A stretch of DNA of 64,000 nt from Streptococcus ovis DSM 16829 (GCF_000380125.1 NZ_KB904563.1:184323-248322); one strand, 5' to 3'; numbered from the stretch's first letter, positions 27,292 to 36,808 are shown. The notes: generated from the letters alone by a model not told the origin. Numbers and translations: made by a program.

Positions 27292-27423
27292 TTATTTCTT
27301 CTTACCAGCCTTTTTCAAGAGCGCCTGCACGCGCGCCTTCTTATCATCTTTCACATTGGAATGCTTTTCGTGAAATTTCTCCACCAGTTGCATTCCTTTA
27401 TAGTCTAATTGATATTTTCCCAT
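27292..27423 (-). CDS. Small basic protein of the nrdD cluster (43 aa)
   Basis: Too short for routine ORF calling. ATG at 27423 with AAGGAG five bases upstream, stop TAA at 27292. 43 residues, very lysine-rich: begins MGKYQLDYKGM and ends LLKKAGKKK. It sits directly after nrdD with 68 bases between; a small unnamed protein is found at the same place after nrdD in other streptococci. No function is known; a nucleic-acid-binding or ribosome-associated role would be guesswork. Confidence 0.8.
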   Translation of the reverse strand: MGKYQLDYKGMQLVEKFHEKHSNVKDDKKARVQALLKKAGKKK

Positions 27424-27491
27424 GATTACTCCTTCATGCCTGTTAACTGACGGTAGAATACCATCTCCCACCGAGACTCTAGTATACCATA

Positions 27492-29666
27492 CTATTTCCC
27501 TGGCGTCTTGATAGTGGAGCCATTCATGTGTTTGACACGGGCAGAGATTTCCTTATGACGGCCATTGACCATAGGCCGGGCCTGTGGGTTGCCCAAGTAA
27601 CCACAGGTGCGTTTGACCACATCCACTGTCTTAGGGTCACTATTGCCACAATTTGGGCACTTGAAACCACGCTCTGTTGGCTCAAAATCGCCTTCAAACT
27701 CACAAGCATAGCACTTATCAATCGGCGTATTGGTCCCCAAATACCCCACGCGGTCATAGGCATAATCCCAGACAGCTTCCAGAGCCTTTGGATTTTGTTG
27801 CAGAACAGGGTACTCACAATAATGAATGAAACCACCTGACGCCCCTGCAGCTGGATAATCTTTTTCAAAGTCCAATTTTTCAAACGGTGTTGGGTTCTTA
27901 CGAACATCATAGTGGAAACTATTGGTATAGTATTCCTTGTCCGTAATGTTTTCCACAAGGCCAAATCTTTCGGTATCCAAACGACAGAAACGGTCTGTCA
28001 AGCTCTCTGATGGCGTTGAATAAACTGAAAAATGATAGTCATATTCATCTGACCAATCCGCACACAAGGCTTTCATAGTCTTGATAATCTCTAAGGTAAA
28101 AGCTTTTGCTTCTGGATTGGTCTCCCATTCACCGCCATAAAAGGTAGTGGCAACCTCATACAAACCAATATATCCTAGAGATACCGTTGCACGACGGTGT
28201 TTAAAGAGGTCATCCACATGGCCATCTTTGGCTAGACGCTGACCAAAAGCGCCATATTGATATAAAATTGGTGCATTAGCAGGAGTAGCTTCCTTGACAC
28301 GGTTGACACGATAGACTAAGGCATCCTTGGCAATCCCCATCCGTTCATGGAAGAGAGACCAGAATTTTTCCTTGTCTCCAGCTGCTTCCAAAGCAATACG
28401 TGGCAAGTTGACAGTGACAACGCCCAAATTCATCCGACCAGAAGTCACATCTTCACCCTGCTCATTTTTCCACCCCTGAAGGAAGGAACGACAACCCATA
28501 GGCACCTTAAAGGATCCTGTCAATTCAATAATCTTATCGTAAGACAAGACGTCTGGATACATCCGCTTCACAGCACATTCCAAGGCTAGTTGCTTGATGT
28601 CATAGTTGGGCGAAGTTGGCTCCAGATTGACCCCACGTTTCAGAGTGAAAATCAATTTCGGAAAGATAGCTGTCCGACCTTCTTTTCCTAAGCCTTTGAT
28701 ACGGATATTTAAAATTGCCTTTTGAATTTCACGCTCAAAAAATCCAGTTCCCAGACCAAATCCCAAAGAAGTAAATGGCGTTTGTCCATTTGAAGTAAAG
28801 AGGGTGTTAATCTCATACTCCAAAGACTGCATCGCATCATAGATGTCTTTTTTAGTCTTCGTCAATGCATAGTCTTCCCATTTTTCTTCAGCAACCCATT
28901 CCTTAGCATCATTCAAATGTTTTTCATAATTGAGTTTCGCATAAGGCGCTAAAACTTCATCAATCCGGTCTGCCGAGCAACCACCGTATTGGCTCGAGGC
29001 TACATTGGCAATAATTTGCGAAATCTGCGCGGTTGCAGTTTGGATAGACTTGGGACTTTCGACATCTGCATTCCCAATCTTGAACCCTTTTTCCAACATC
29101 CCCTTGAAATCTATCAAGCAACAATTGGTCATCGGGGTATAAGGGCTATAATCCAAGTCATGGTAATGGATTTCCCCTTTTTGATGGGCATTGGCCACGT
29201 GAGGGGGCAGGAGTTTGAGACCAATGGACTTGCCCACAATTCCCGCTGTCAAATCACGTTGGGTATTGAAGACTTCACTGTCCTTATTGGCATTCTCATT
29301 GACGACTGCCTGATCCTTAGAGAGCAATTTATGGATTTCCATGTTGATATCCATGGCTTGATGACGTTGGAAATCCCGTTTTGTACGGTATTGGATATAT
29401 TCCTCAGCCAAAGGATATTGATGGCTCTGCAGCAATTCTTGCTCGACAATATTTTGGATTTCATAAATTTGGATATCTCTGTCAAAGCGTCGTTCGATTT
29501 CTACCAGGACTCGATTCGTTACCTGTTCCAAAATCTCATTAGAAACCTGTTTTTCAATTGGTAGCTCTTGATTCCCCCGCTCCAAAGCAGAGAAAATTTT
29601 CTCTTGGTCAAATCCCACTGCTCGACCGTCTCGCTTTAAAACAGTCATTTCAGTTATATTTCCCAT
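27492..29666 (-). CDS. nrdD: Anaerobic ribonucleoside-triphosphate reductase
   Basis: Glycyl-radical class III reductase making dNTPs without oxygen; activated by NrdG. 724 residues. N-terminal ATP-cone (VLKRDGRAVGFDQEKIFSAL), catalytic barrel, C-terminal zinc site CYACEF...CPNCGN, and the glycyl radical motif RTCGYLG about 30 residues from the end. The start MGNITEMTVLK at 29666 is preceded by AAGGGAG; the frame extends five codons further to a TTG without support. Two NrdR-type boxes lie upstream. Confidence 0.96.
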   Translation of the reverse strand: MGNITEMTVLKRDGRAVGFDQEKIFSALERGNQELPIEKQVSNEILEQVTNRVLVEIERRFDRDIQIYEIQNIVEQELLQSHQYPLAEEYIQYRTKRDFQRHQAMDINMEIHKLLSKDQAVVNENANKDSEVFNTQRDLTAGIVGKSIGLKLLPPHVANAHQKGEIHYHDLDYSPYTPMTNCCLIDFKGMLEKGFKIGNADVESPKSIQTATAQISQIIANVASSQYGGCSADRIDEVLAPYAKLNYEKHLNDAKEWVAEEKWEDYALTKTKKDIYDAMQSLEYEINTLFTSNGQTPFTSLGFGLGTGFFEREIQKAILNIRIKGLGKEGRTAIFPKLIFTLKRGVNLEPTSPNYDIKQLALECAVKRMYPDVLSYDKIIELTGSFKVPMGCRSFLQGWKNEQGEDVTSGRMNLGVVTVNLPRIALEAAGDKEKFWSLFHERMGIAKDALVYRVNRVKEATPANAPILYQYGAFGQRLAKDGHVDDLFKHRRATVSLGYIGLYEVATTFYGGEWETNPEAKAFTLEIIKTMKALCADWSDEYDYHFSVYSTPSESLTDRFCRLDTERFGLVENITDKEYYTNSFHYDVRKNPTPFEKLDFEKDYPAAGASGGFIHYCEYPVLQQNPKALEAVWDYAYDRVGYLGTNTPIDKCYACEFEGDFEPTERGFKCPNCGNSDPKTVDVVKRTCGYLGNPQARPMVNGRHKEISARVKHMNGSTIKTPGK

Positions 29667-29730
29667 TTTTTCTCCCTTCAAAATCTCTTTCTGAGTATTC
29701 CAATATAGTGTATCACTTTATCAAGAATAT

Positions 29731-29746
29731 TTCAATATATTGTATG
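29731..29746. promoter_or_regulatory. NrdR-like box, proximal
   Basis: TTCAATATATTGTATG resembles the NrdR box ACACWATATATWGTGT in its palindromic core. It lies 65 bases before the nrdD ATG and 40 bases from the second box, about four helical turns. Confidence 0.5.
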
Positions 29747-29770
29747 ATAAAAATATTTTTTTAAAAAACA

Positions 29771-29786
29771 ACACAATATGTAGTGA
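29771..29786. promoter_or_regulatory. NrdR-like box, distal
   Basis: ACACAATATGTAGTGA matches the NrdR consensus ACACWATATATWGTGT at 14 of 16 positions. Confidence 0.7.
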
Positions 29787-29828
29787 TTTATGTAAAAAGA
29801 AAAAGACTATTTTCATAGCCTATTTCAT

Positions 29829-31397
29829 TTATTTTTTCTGGTAAAGGATCAGATGAGAAGTACCTGTATCTACAGTCTGATAGCTAGTTTCCAAGTTTTC
29901 TTTTACACTATCGAGTAGCGGGATATCCTGATTAACGACAATATATTGTGCCTCGTTCCGATTCAAATCATACACCAAATTTGCTTGATTATCTTCTGTA
30001 TTTAGATAAGGTGCCGCTGCTAAAATGGTGGCCGCAGACAAACGCTCACTTTTTAGATAGACCTGTGCACTATCATCCCAAGCATAAATCTTCGCATCTT
30101 TATCCGAATTTTCTCGGATGTAAGCCGCTATGGCTGCCCGTTCTTGATGTACCGCTCCCTCTTCAAGATAGTAGATAACAGGATGAAGCGGAATCAGAAG
30201 GCAGGCCACTAACGGTAAAAAGAAACTGGCTTTTAGATAATCAAAGTTATCAAATGAGGACAAGGATAGTTCTTCATCCTCTTCTCCCATCATTTTCACT
30301 TTTTTCAATGGCAATACTGCCATCACAAAACCATAAGGAAGTAAAATAATGAGTTGGCTCAATTCAAAATTTGCATTCCCAACAATAAAGACCAATTGAA
30401 GCAAAAATGCTAGAAGAATCGTCACTGTAATATAACGATGAAAAGCTTCTTTCAGCGAGAGTATGGATTGGATAAAATTCTTCAAGAAACCTGATACCAC
30501 CAAGGCTCCTAGGACAATGAGTGCCGTCCACAGGATATCCTGATGAGTGAAATCCAAGCTCACATTATAGAAGAATGTTTGCTGAATCGCTAAGCCCAGT
30601 ATTTGTTCCACAAAAGCATAATACCCAACTGAATAAATAACGAGTAGAAATCCAAAAACCGTCGCAAGCAACTGATAAATCCCTCTAGCTATACGCTGAT
30701 GCTGCATGTTGAAAATGAAGAGCACCAAGACTGATACAACCCATAACAGCGCACTCTTAGGATAGATCATAAAGACCAAGGCAGCATCCATTCCATAAAA
30801 GATAAACGCCTCATCGCGCACTGCATTTTCAAAATACCGAATCAAAAACCAGATGCTAGTTAGCATAAATGGCAATGCAAAGAGACTAGCATAGATACCA
30901 CCAAACCCAGCTGCCAAAATAAACAGATAAAACCACACTAGAAGTTGGGTCGCACTATCTTTGCTCTTACTAAAGTAGGCCATGATTTTATAGAAATAAA
31001 TCCCAGCAATAAAGAGAGCAATAAATTGAAAAATGGCAATGCCGATAGGAGTCTGAAAGAAATAACTCACATTCGTTAGCAAATAATAAAGAAGCCCACT
31101 GGTCCCAAAAAAGTCAGCATATGGACTTTGCCCTTTTGCCATAGCAAAACCAGCATAAAGGTTTTGAGTTTGCAAGTTTGTTGCTAAGCCAGTCAATAAT
31201 GGATTGGCTACGCTCAACAAACTAACAAGAAGACTCCAAAACAAGGCTGGAACAAAACGAGTAGGCAACAAACTCTCTTTGAAACCTTCATTCCACTCAT
31301 CTCGGACTCGTTCTGGCCTTCGTTGCCTTCGGCCACCCGCACGAGATTTTCTTGAATACAATTCTGAATCATCCATGATTCCATCTACTTCTGTCAT
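29829..31397 (-). CDS. Polytopic membrane protein, GT-C glycosyltransferase-like
   Basis: 522 residues. A basic cytoplasmic N-terminus (RKSRAGGRRQRRPERVR) precedes about ten or eleven membrane helices; the C-terminal 110 residues are outside the last helix and soluble. The first loop, AKGQSPYADFFGTSGLLYY, resembles the G-x-PYxDFF loop of GT39/GT83-type lipid-linked sugar transferases, so a GT-C fold is suggested but not proven. The start MTEVDGIMDDS at 31397 is fixed by AAGGAG and by the promoter lying inside the longer frame (which runs to 31475). Monocistronic. Confidence 0.7.
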   Translation of the reverse strand: MTEVDGIMDDSELYSRKSRAGGRRQRRPERVRDEWNEGFKESLLPTRFVPALFWSLLVSLLSVANPLLTGLATNLQTQNLYAGFAMAKGQSPYADFFGTSGLLYYLLTNVSYFFQTPIGIAIFQFIALFIAGIYFYKIMAYFSKSKDSATQLLVWFYLFILAAGFGGIYASLFALPFMLTSIWFLIRYFENAVRDEAFIFYGMDAALVFMIYPKSALLWVVSVLVLFIFNMQHQRIARGIYQLLATVFGFLLVIYSVGYYAFVEQILGLAIQQTFFYNVSLDFTHQDILWTALIVLGALVVSGFLKNFIQSILSLKEAFHRYITVTILLAFLLQLVFIVGNANFELSQLIILLPYGFVMAVLPLKKVKMMGEEDEELSLSSFDNFDYLKASFFLPLVACLLIPLHPVIYYLEEGAVHQERAAIAAYIRENSDKDAKIYAWDDSAQVYLKSERLSAATILAAAPYLNTEDNQANLVYDLNRNEAQYIVVNQDIPLLDSVKENLETSYQTVDTGTSHLILYQKK

Positions 31398-31425
31398 CTT
31401 CCACTCCTTGCTATAATCATTTTTC

Positions 31426-31454
31426 ATTATACCAAAAAGTCCTCTATCTGTCAT
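31426..31454 (-). promoter_or_regulatory. Promoter of the GT-C-like gene
   Basis: ATGACA (complement 31449-31454), 17-base spacer, TATAAT (complement 31426-31431), with TSS about 20 bases before the chosen ATG. Confidence 0.75.
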
Positions 31455-31664
31455 TTCCAATTTGAATGCCATCACTAACCTAGTGTATTTGTGTGCCTCA
31501 ATTCGAAATGCATATACTGTATATAGCTTTCTTTTATATCTATTTTTAGACTCTCTAGCTCAACATCAAAAACTAAGTTAACTACTTTTATCAAGGTTTA
31601 AGGAGACTATCATTTTTGTAGTGGGTAAATCCCACTTTGGAGATTATAGGGTCTTTTGAGTATC
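31455..31664. other. Intergenic stretch with palindromes
   Basis: About 210 bases without a supported gene. It contains ATATAC-T-GTATAT at 31512-31524 and a small hairpin AGTGGG-TAAAT-CCCACT near 31620-31636. Nothing else was recognised. Confidence 0.5.
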
Positions 31665-31691
31665 AAAAAAAGGAACCTCAATAGGTTCCCT
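31665..31691 (-). terminator. Terminator of the ireB-ruvX-DUF1292 operon
   Basis: GGGAACC-TATTG-AGGTTCC followed by TTTTTTT on the minus strand. Confidence 0.88.
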
Positions 31692-31698
31692 TCTCACA

Positions 31699-32019
31699 TT
31701 ATTCTTCTTCCATAAAACTATTGAAGACTTCCTCAATCATATCCCACTCAGCTGTCGCATCTTCTGGGATTGGTTGCAAATCACCTTCTGTACCATTTTC
31801 ATTTTCAGTATATGAGTAGGCCTGGATTTCTACCTCACCATTCTCATCCTCTTCTGCGCTTGCTGGAATCAAGAGAACATAGTTCTTGCCAAATTCTTCT
31901 TGACCATCAATTGTCAAGAGAATTTCGAACAAGGTTTCATTTCCTTGATCATCCACCAAAGTGATTAATTCACGTTCGTCATGGTTGTGTTCATGATCAT
32001 GAGTGTGATCGTGTGCCAT
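31699..32019 (-). CDS. DUF1292 family protein (YrzB-like)
   Basis: 106 residues, acidic, soluble. Starts with a His/Asp cluster ([15 protein letters not shown]) and then the DUF1292 body [20 protein letters not shown]. Function unknown, but it is the third gene of the conserved ireB-ruvX-DUF1292 operon in Firmicutes. Start ATG at 32019 by family resemblance; it has no good Shine-Dalgarno sequence. The frame continues 13 codons upstream to a TTG next to AAAGGA, so a slightly longer protein is possible. The His-rich start might bind metal (inference). Confidence 0.85.
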   Translation of the reverse strand: MAHDHTHDHEHNHDERELITLVDDQGNETLFEILLTIDGQEEFGKNYVLLIPASAEEDENGEVEIQAYSYTENENGTEGDLQPIPEDATAEWDMIEEVFNSFMEEE

Positions 32020-32070
32020 CAGTACGATACCAAGAATCCGCTTTGCTGTCGGATTCAATCCTTTCCATTC

Positions 32071-32490
32071 TTAAAATGTTCTATCCAAATAATTTTGCAA
32101 AATCAGCTGTGCAGCTAATTTATCAATAACCTTCTTACGTTTGCCACGGCTAATATCAGCTTGCTCAATCAACATCCGCTCAGCAGCCACTGTTGTCAAA
32201 CGCTCATCCTGGTATTCAACAGGCAAGCTAAATAATTCTACCAATTGCTCGCCATAAGCTTGACTTGCCTCTACACGCGGACCGCTGGTGTTGTTCATAT
32301 TCTTAGGGAGTCCGACTACAAATCGATCAACCTTGTACTCTTTAACCAGCTCTGTCAAACGTTCAAAACCAAACTCCCCTTTGTCCTCATCAATCGCAAT
32401 GATTTCCAATCCTTGCGCCGTGAAACCAAGCGGGTCTGATATGGCAACGCCAACCGTCTTAGAGCCGACATCCAATCCCATAATTCTCAT
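32071..32490 (-). CDS. ruvX: Holliday junction resolvase-like RuvX (YqgF)
   Basis: 139 residues, RNase H-like fold. [22 protein letters not shown] gives the first catalytic Asp; the second acidic motif is FVVGLPKN; the third is YQDERLTT. By family knowledge it acts in 16S rRNA 5'-end maturation or junction resolution. Its ATG shares one base with the ireB stop (TGATG), so the genes are translationally coupled. Confidence 0.92.
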   Translation of the reverse strand: MRIMGLDVGSKTVGVAISDPLGFTAQGLEIIAIDEDKGEFGFERLTELVKEYKVDRFVVGLPKNMNNTSGPRVEASQAYGEQLVELFSLPVEYQDERLTTVAAERMLIEQADISRGKRKKVIDKLAAQLILQNYLDRTF

Positions 32491-32756
32491 CAAAGATCAA
32501 TCCCATTCTCTTTTAAATAAAAGCGGACCAATTCTTCCACAATTTCATCGCGCTCATACTTACGAATCTGATTGCGCGCATCATTGTAACGAGGAATATA
32601 AGCGGGGTCTCCACTCAATACATAGCCTACAATTTGGTTAATTGGATTATATCCTTTTTCATCTAGTGAACGATAAACATTGGTCAACGTCTTGCTAATT
32701 TCTTGTTTATTGGTATCATCTAAACGAAAACGGACAGTTTCTTCTGTGAATCCCAT
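32490..32756 (-). CDS. ireB: IreB family regulatory phosphoprotein (DUF965)
   Basis: 88 residues. In enterococci IreB is the substrate of the PASTA kinase IreK and tunes cephalosporin tolerance; in streptococci the homolog is linked to the StkP/Stk1 kinase. The family's N-terminal half is typical: [18 protein letters not shown], with threonines available for phosphorylation. First gene of ireB-ruvX-DUF1292. Confidence 0.93.
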   Translation of the reverse strand: MGFTEETVRFRLDDTNKQEISKTLTNVYRSLDEKGYNPINQIVGYVLSGDPAYIPRYNDARNQIRKYERDEIVEELVRFYLKENGIDL

Positions 32757-32843
32757 ACTTACACCTTCCTTCTATTTATTATTATTATGTTATTATACCA
32801 CAAAAATCCACTATTATCAATGATTGCGTCCGTTTAGAAGAAG

Positions 32844-32872
32844 AAAAAAACTTGAGGAAAACTCAAGTTTTT
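32844..32872 (-). terminator. Terminator of the DUF1307-like lipoprotein gene
   Basis: AAAAACTTGAG-TTTTC-CTCAAGTTTTTTT on the minus strand (ACTTGAG with CTCAAGT). Confidence 0.88.
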
Positions 32873-32894
32873 CTTATTGGGTTTCTTATTGGGT
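32871..32894. repeat. 12-bp tandem duplication over a stop codon
   Basis: TTCTTATTGGGT occurs twice back to back. The stop codon of the lipoprotein gene lies in the second copy, and the first copy carries a duplicate stop. Confidence 0.8.
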
Positions 32895-33491
32895 GATTGC
32901 TTTAGCACCTTGTAATTTCAAACCTAAAATATACTGTTTAGGCGTTAATTCAGCAAACTGGGTAAAATCAGCTCCCATCCCTTCTACCGAGGACAAGGCC
33001 TTCAAATCTACAACCGTCATGTCAATTTTAATGTTGACAATACCATCATATTCCGGCGTGACATCAGATTCTACTTCAACGCCTGGAATAGATTTTAATT
33101 GCTGGATGGATGAATCCCCATTAAAGTATTCAAGCATTTGCGCCCTTACTGTTTCAAAATCTACTCCACTCAGTTCTGTCTTAGTCGCCTCATCTGTCTG
33201 AGTGGTAATGTGCACTTCCAATTTAAGAAATTGGTCTCCCTTATAGACAACAGTCTCTTTAATCAGCTGCTTTTCACCCGCTTCACCATTTACCTCATAT
33301 TCAAAGGACTCAGTTTTTTCCGTTTCTTCTGCTTGTGTTGTCTGAGTAGTGGTAGTGGTTGTTGTCATACTTTTAGATGTTGTTGTTTTTTCTGTATCCG
33401 CTGCAGTGGCATTTTGTTTCGCTGTTGTTTTTCCACAAGCAACAAAGACAAAACACGACAACAACAATACGAACAGCACATTCTTTTTCAT
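32886..33491 (-). CDS. DUF1307-like lipoprotein
   Basis: 201 residues. Type II signal peptide with lipobox: KKNVLFVLLLSCFVFVACG, Cys at 19, so it is anchored in the outer face of the membrane. A Thr-rich, low-complexity linker follows (about residues 24-55, including a run of six threonines), then a domain resembling the YehR/DUF1307 fold. Role unknown. Monocistronic with its own terminator. Confidence 0.82.
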   Translation of the reverse strand: MKKNVLFVLLLSCFVFVACGKTTAKQNATAADTEKTTTSKSMTTTTTTTQTTQAEETEKTESFEYEVNGEAGEKQLIKETVVYKGDQFLKLEVHITTQTDEATKTELSGVDFETVRAQMLEYFNGDSSIQQLKSIPGVEVESDVTPEYDGIVNIKIDMTVVDLKALSSVEGMGADFTQFAELTPKQYILGLKLQGAKAITQ

Positions 33492-33554
33492 TTGTGACTC
33501 CTCAAAAAATAGTTTACTATTTGATTATCTGAAACTTTTCTTGATTTGTCAACT

Positions 33555-33590
33555 AAAATAGGGGAAACGACAGTCTCCCCTACTCTATTT
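33555..33590 (-). terminator. spx terminator
   Basis: AGGGGA and TCCCCT pair around about nine bases; ATTTTAG follows on the minus strand. Confidence 0.65.
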
Positions 33591-33989
33591 TTACAAAGCT
33601 GCACGCATACGAGCTTGCGCATTTTCAACATTTCGAACTGCACGCGGTAAAAAGGCACGGATATCATCTTCCTTATATCCTACCTGCAATCGCTTCTCAT
33701 CAATCAAGATAGGACTTTTTAAAATACGAGGATTCGCTGTGATAATATCAATCACTTCATTCACGCTTAATTCTTCAATGTCACACTCTAAACTCTTGGC
33801 ATAACGATTTTTGGAAGAAACGATACTAGCAATACCATTTTCTGTCTTTGTTAAAATATCTAATATTTCTTCTTTGGTAATCGCTTCTTTCCCAAGATTA
33901 TGCTCGTTGTAAGACAACTGATGGGCGTTGAGCCAATTTTTTGCCTTTTTACAACTTGTACAGCTAGAAACTGTATAAATCTTAATCAT
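33591..33989 (-). CDS. spxA: Spx-family transcriptional regulator
   Basis: 132 residues, ArsC/thioredoxin fold. By family knowledge Spx binds the RNA polymerase alpha subunit and controls the oxidative and disulfide stress response. The redox switch CTSC (CxxC) is at residues 10-13, and the conserved R-x-x-KSPILID segment lies near 89-98. Which of the usual two streptococcal paralogs this is cannot be settled; position after recA is the usual one. AAAGGAG precedes the ATG; an extended -10 (TGGTATAAT) is about 50 bases upstream. Confidence 0.92.
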   Translation of the reverse strand: MIKIYTVSSCTSCKKAKNWLNAHQLSYNEHNLGKEAITKEEILDILTKTENGIASIVSSKNRYAKSLECDIEELSVNEVIDIITANPRILKSPILIDEKRLQVGYKEDDIRAFLPRAVRNVENAQARMRAAL

Positions 33990-34311
33990 GTAGTCTCTCC
34001 TTTGCTACATTTTATAAATACATTATAGAACATTATACCATAAAACAACTCGGTCTGGAGACCTATTTTCAATTTTTGGGCTATTTTTTTGAGGAAAAGA
34101 GGAGTATTTCCGACCAATACTCCTCTTTTCCTGGGTAAAATATACGGTAAAGCTACGATACACACTCTAAATGTCAAGAATGCTCGTTTTTTCCACCTCA
34201 ATGTCATCAGTTTTAAGGGCGTCCTCTGGACTCCCCTTGCTTTTTTGCTTTCAGGCTCGGGCTAAAAAGGTCCCCCTGACCTGCCTCGATCTTTTATTTT
34301 CAGGCGAGGGT
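33990..34311. other. Intergenic region between recA and spx
   Basis: About 320 bases. Holds the spx promoter (TATAAT complement near 34034), a 17-bp perfect hairpin at 34092-34132, and two degenerate hairpins just after recA (AGGTC-CCCCT-GACCT near 34270), each preceded by GGCTAAAAA or GGTTAAAAA. No gene was recognised; a 73-codon frame at 33986-34207 has no ribosome binding site. Confidence 0.6.
34092..34132. repeat. 17-bp perfect inverted repeat
   Basis: AGGAAAAGAGGAGTATT, seven loop bases, then its exact complement. Neither strand has a T-tract behind it. Confidence 0.75.
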
Positions 34312-34337
34312 TAAAAATCTCTCCCAGAGATTTTTAA
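34312..34337 (-). terminator. recA terminator
   Basis: TTAAAAATCTCT-GGG-AGAGATTTTTAA; overlaps the recA stop codon, stem plus TTTTTAA. Confidence 0.75.
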
Positions 34338-35482
34338 TCATCCAGCTCGATGCCGCCATCAAGGTCTAGAATGAGGTCATCTGTTTCTGCTGGTGTTTCT
34401 TCGACAACAGCTGTAACTGCCTTGTCTTCTTCCGTTTCTTCAATTAGACCAAAATGTACACGGACTTTGTGGTCGATTTCGTCAAAGATTTCTGGGTGTT
34501 CTGCTAAGTATTTCTTGGCGTTTTCAGAACCTTGACCGATTTTTTCATCATTGTAAGAGAACCAGGCTCCCGATTTCTTGATAATATCAAGGTCTGTCGC
34601 AATCTTCACCAACTCACCTGTGCGTGAGATTCCCTCACCATACATAATTTCCACTTCCGCAGTTTTAAATGGTGGAGCCACTTTGTTTTTCACGACTTTA
34701 ATTTTGGTTTCCTTACCAACATTTTGGTCTTTTTGATCGCCAGAACCCTTAATTTGCGTATTTCCACGAACATCCATACGAACCGACGCATAGAATTTAA
34801 GGGCACGCCCACCAGGAGTTGTTTCTGGATTTCCAAACATAACGCCCACTTTTTCACGCAACTGGTTGATAAAAATCGCAATCGTCTTTGTCTTGTTGAT
34901 AGAAGCTGATAATTTACGCATAGCTTGACTCATCATCCGCGCCTGCAAACCAACGTGGCTATCGCCAATATCACCATCAATTTCTGCACGTGGAACGAGG
35001 GCAGCTACTGAGTCCACAACGACAAGGTCAACAGCGCCTGAGTCAATCAATTTCCCTGCAATTTCAAGTCCCTGCTCACCAGAATCTGGTTGGGAAAGCA
35101 GTAATTCATCAATGTTTACCCCAAGAGCCGCTGCGTATGATGGATCAAGAGCATGTTCTGCATCAATAAAGGCTGCAATGCCCCCTTCTTTTTGGGCTTG
35201 AGCTACTGCATGAAGAGCTACTGTTGTTTTACCTGAACTTTCAGGTCCATAAATCTCAATGATACGGCCTTTCGGATAACCACCTGCACCAAGTGCAATA
35301 TCCAAAGCCAATGAGCCTGAACTCATGACTTGAACTTTCTGCTCTGCACGCTCACCAAGGCGCATCACTGCCCCTTTACCAAAGTCTTTTTCGATATTTT
35401 TTAGTGCATCATCCAATGCCTTACGACGCTCATCACCAAATTTTTTAGTGATTTCTTCTGTCTTCTTTGTCTTCTTAGCCAA
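34334..35482 (-). CDS. recA: Recombinase RecA
   Basis: Strand-exchange ATPase, 382 residues. Walker [10 protein letters not shown] (about residues 67-75), Walker [15 protein letters not shown], loop L2 [22 protein letters not shown]. The start codon is TTG at 35482 ([11 protein letters not shown] when read as Met), with AAAGGA seven bases upstream; this matches other streptococcal RecA N termini better than the frame start at 35503. Follows cinA by 37 bases; cotranscription with cinA from the CIN box is expected in competence, plus basal expression. Confidence 0.96.
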   Translation of the reverse strand: MAKKTKKTEEITKKFGDERRKALDDALKNIEKDFGKGAVMRLGERAEQKVQVMSSGSLALDIALGAGGYPKGRIIEIYGPESSGKTTVALHAVAQAQKEGGIAAFIDAEHALDPSYAAALGVNIDELLLSQPDSGEQGLEIAGKLIDSGAVDLVVVDSVAALVPRAEIDGDIGDSHVGLQARMMSQAMRKLSASINKTKTIAIFINQLREKVGVMFGNPETTPGGRALKFYASVRMDVRGNTQIKGSGDQKDQNVGKETKIKVVKNKVAPPFKTAEVEIMYGEGISRTGELVKIATDLDIIKKSGAWFSYNDEKIGQGSENAKKYLAEHPEIFDEIDHKVRVHFGLIEETEEDKAVTAVVEETPAETDDLILDLDGGIELDD

Positions 35483-35519
35483 ATTTCTTTCCTTTCTCTT
35501 CAAGAGATAGTTCTATCTA

Positions 35520-36791
35520 TTATACCAATTTTTTAGCTTTTAATAAAGCCTTTCGTACTAAATTAAAAGCATGCAATGTTGCGATATAGCGGACATCTGA
35601 TCGACTTCGTCCTCCTATTACGACATGGATAGATTGGACACCTTCCTTCGTCGCAAGACCGATATAAACTGTTCCTGCCGGCTGACCTTCTAGAGAATCT
35701 GGACCTGCTACACCTGTCAACCCGAGACCAATATCTGCCCCTGTGAGTCGTCTCGACTGCTCTGCCATTTTTTCAGCAGTAAAACTTGATACAACTCCAT
35801 GTTCTTCTAAGTCAGATTGGGGAATTTGGAGCATTTTTGCCTTTTCTTCTAAACTATAAGTGACAAAACCACCATTGAAAACCTGAGAAGCCCCAGAAAA
35901 GTCGGCCAGAGTAGATTGTAACAGCCCTGCCGTGAGACTTTCAGCGGCCGTGAGAGTATTTCCTGACTCTACCAGCAACTCAAAGACCACACGCGCCAGA
36001 CTATTGTCATCATCATAGCCATAGTGCAAGTCCGCAAGAAGTTGCCCCTCCAAGGTCTTAACCGCTAGGAGTTCCCGCTCCATCTTGTCCAACTTGACAT
36101 CTGCATCTGCTTGACTCTGAGCCTTGGTAGATAGTCGAAGAGTAACTTCACCTGTCTTTGCATAAGGTGCCAAAGTCGGATCTGTCTGCTGGTCAATCAT
36201 GTCCTTTAAGACCGTCACAAGCTGACTCTCCCCCACACCAAAGAACCGCAAGACACGAGAATAGAGCTTGCTATGATTGGTTGAGAGAAGGGGCACAAGA
36301 TTTTCCTGAACCATTGGCTTCAATTCACTCGGTGGACCAGGCAAAACCACATAAGTCACGCCATTAACCTCCTGCAAACCACCTACCGCTAAGCCAGTAA
36401 TATTTTGAATTGGCGTAAAGCCGTCAATAATCTGCGCTTGCCGCTCATTGTTTGGTGTACGAGCATACTGAGGACGAGTGGCAAAAAACTCATCCAAGCG
36501 CTGATTGGCTTCCACATCAAAAACCAATTTCCGTCCCAGATATTTTGCCAAGGTTTGCTTGGTCAAGTCATCCTCGGTCGGTCCAAGACCACCACATAAA
36601 ACCACCAAATCGCTCCGCTTACTGGCAATGTCAATCACAGATAAGAGGCGTTCCTCATTGTCCCCTACCGCTGTCTGAAAAAAAACGTCAATCCCTAATT
36701 CTGCAAATTTCTCAGATAGAAACTGGGCGTTGGTATTGACAATTTGTCCCGTTAAAATCTCTGTCCCAACAGCAATCAACTCCGCTTTCAT
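35520..36791 (-). CDS. cinA: Competence/damage-inducible protein CinA
   Basis: 423 residues with both CinA parts: N-terminal MoCF-like COG1058 domain ([32 protein letters not shown]) and C-terminal nicotinamide-nucleotide amidase ([29 protein letters not shown]). By family knowledge it deamidates NMN and, in pneumococcus, helps localise RecA in competent cells. Preceded by GGAGGG and a ComX CIN box. First gene of cinA-recA. Confidence 0.95.
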   Translation of the reverse strand: MKAELIAVGTEILTGQIVNTNAQFLSEKFAELGIDVFFQTAVGDNEERLLSVIDIASKRSDLVVLCGGLGPTEDDLTKQTLAKYLGRKLVFDVEANQRLDEFFATRPQYARTPNNERQAQIIDGFTPIQNITGLAVGGLQEVNGVTYVVLPGPPSELKPMVQENLVPLLSTNHSKLYSRVLRFFGVGESQLVTVLKDMIDQQTDPTLAPYAKTGEVTLRLSTKAQSQADADVKLDKMERELLAVKTLEGQLLADLHYGYDDDNSLARVVFELLVESGNTLTAAESLTAGLLQSTLADFSGASQVFNGGFVTYSLEEKAKMLQIPQSDLEEHGVVSSFTAEKMAEQSRRLTGADIGLGLTGVAGPDSLEGQPAGTVYIGLATKEGVQSIHVVIGGRSRSDVRYIATLHAFNLVRKALLKAKKLV

Positions 36792-36808
36792 AATCCCTCC
36801 TACTTATC

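Noticed and set aside
31398-31475. Longer N terminus of the GT-C-like protein
   Set aside because: The promoter (ATGACA-17-TATAAT) lies inside it, so it cannot be translated from that transcript.
31609-31664. Short frame after AAGGAG at about 31600 (reads VVGKSHFGDYRVF)
   Set aside because: No ATG, GTG or TTG at a proper distance (an ATT would be needed) and the frame is very short; left as undetermined.
33986-34207. 73-codon minus-strand frame upstream of spx
   Set aside because: Covers the spx promoter and the 17-bp hairpin; no ribosome binding site and no recognisable family.
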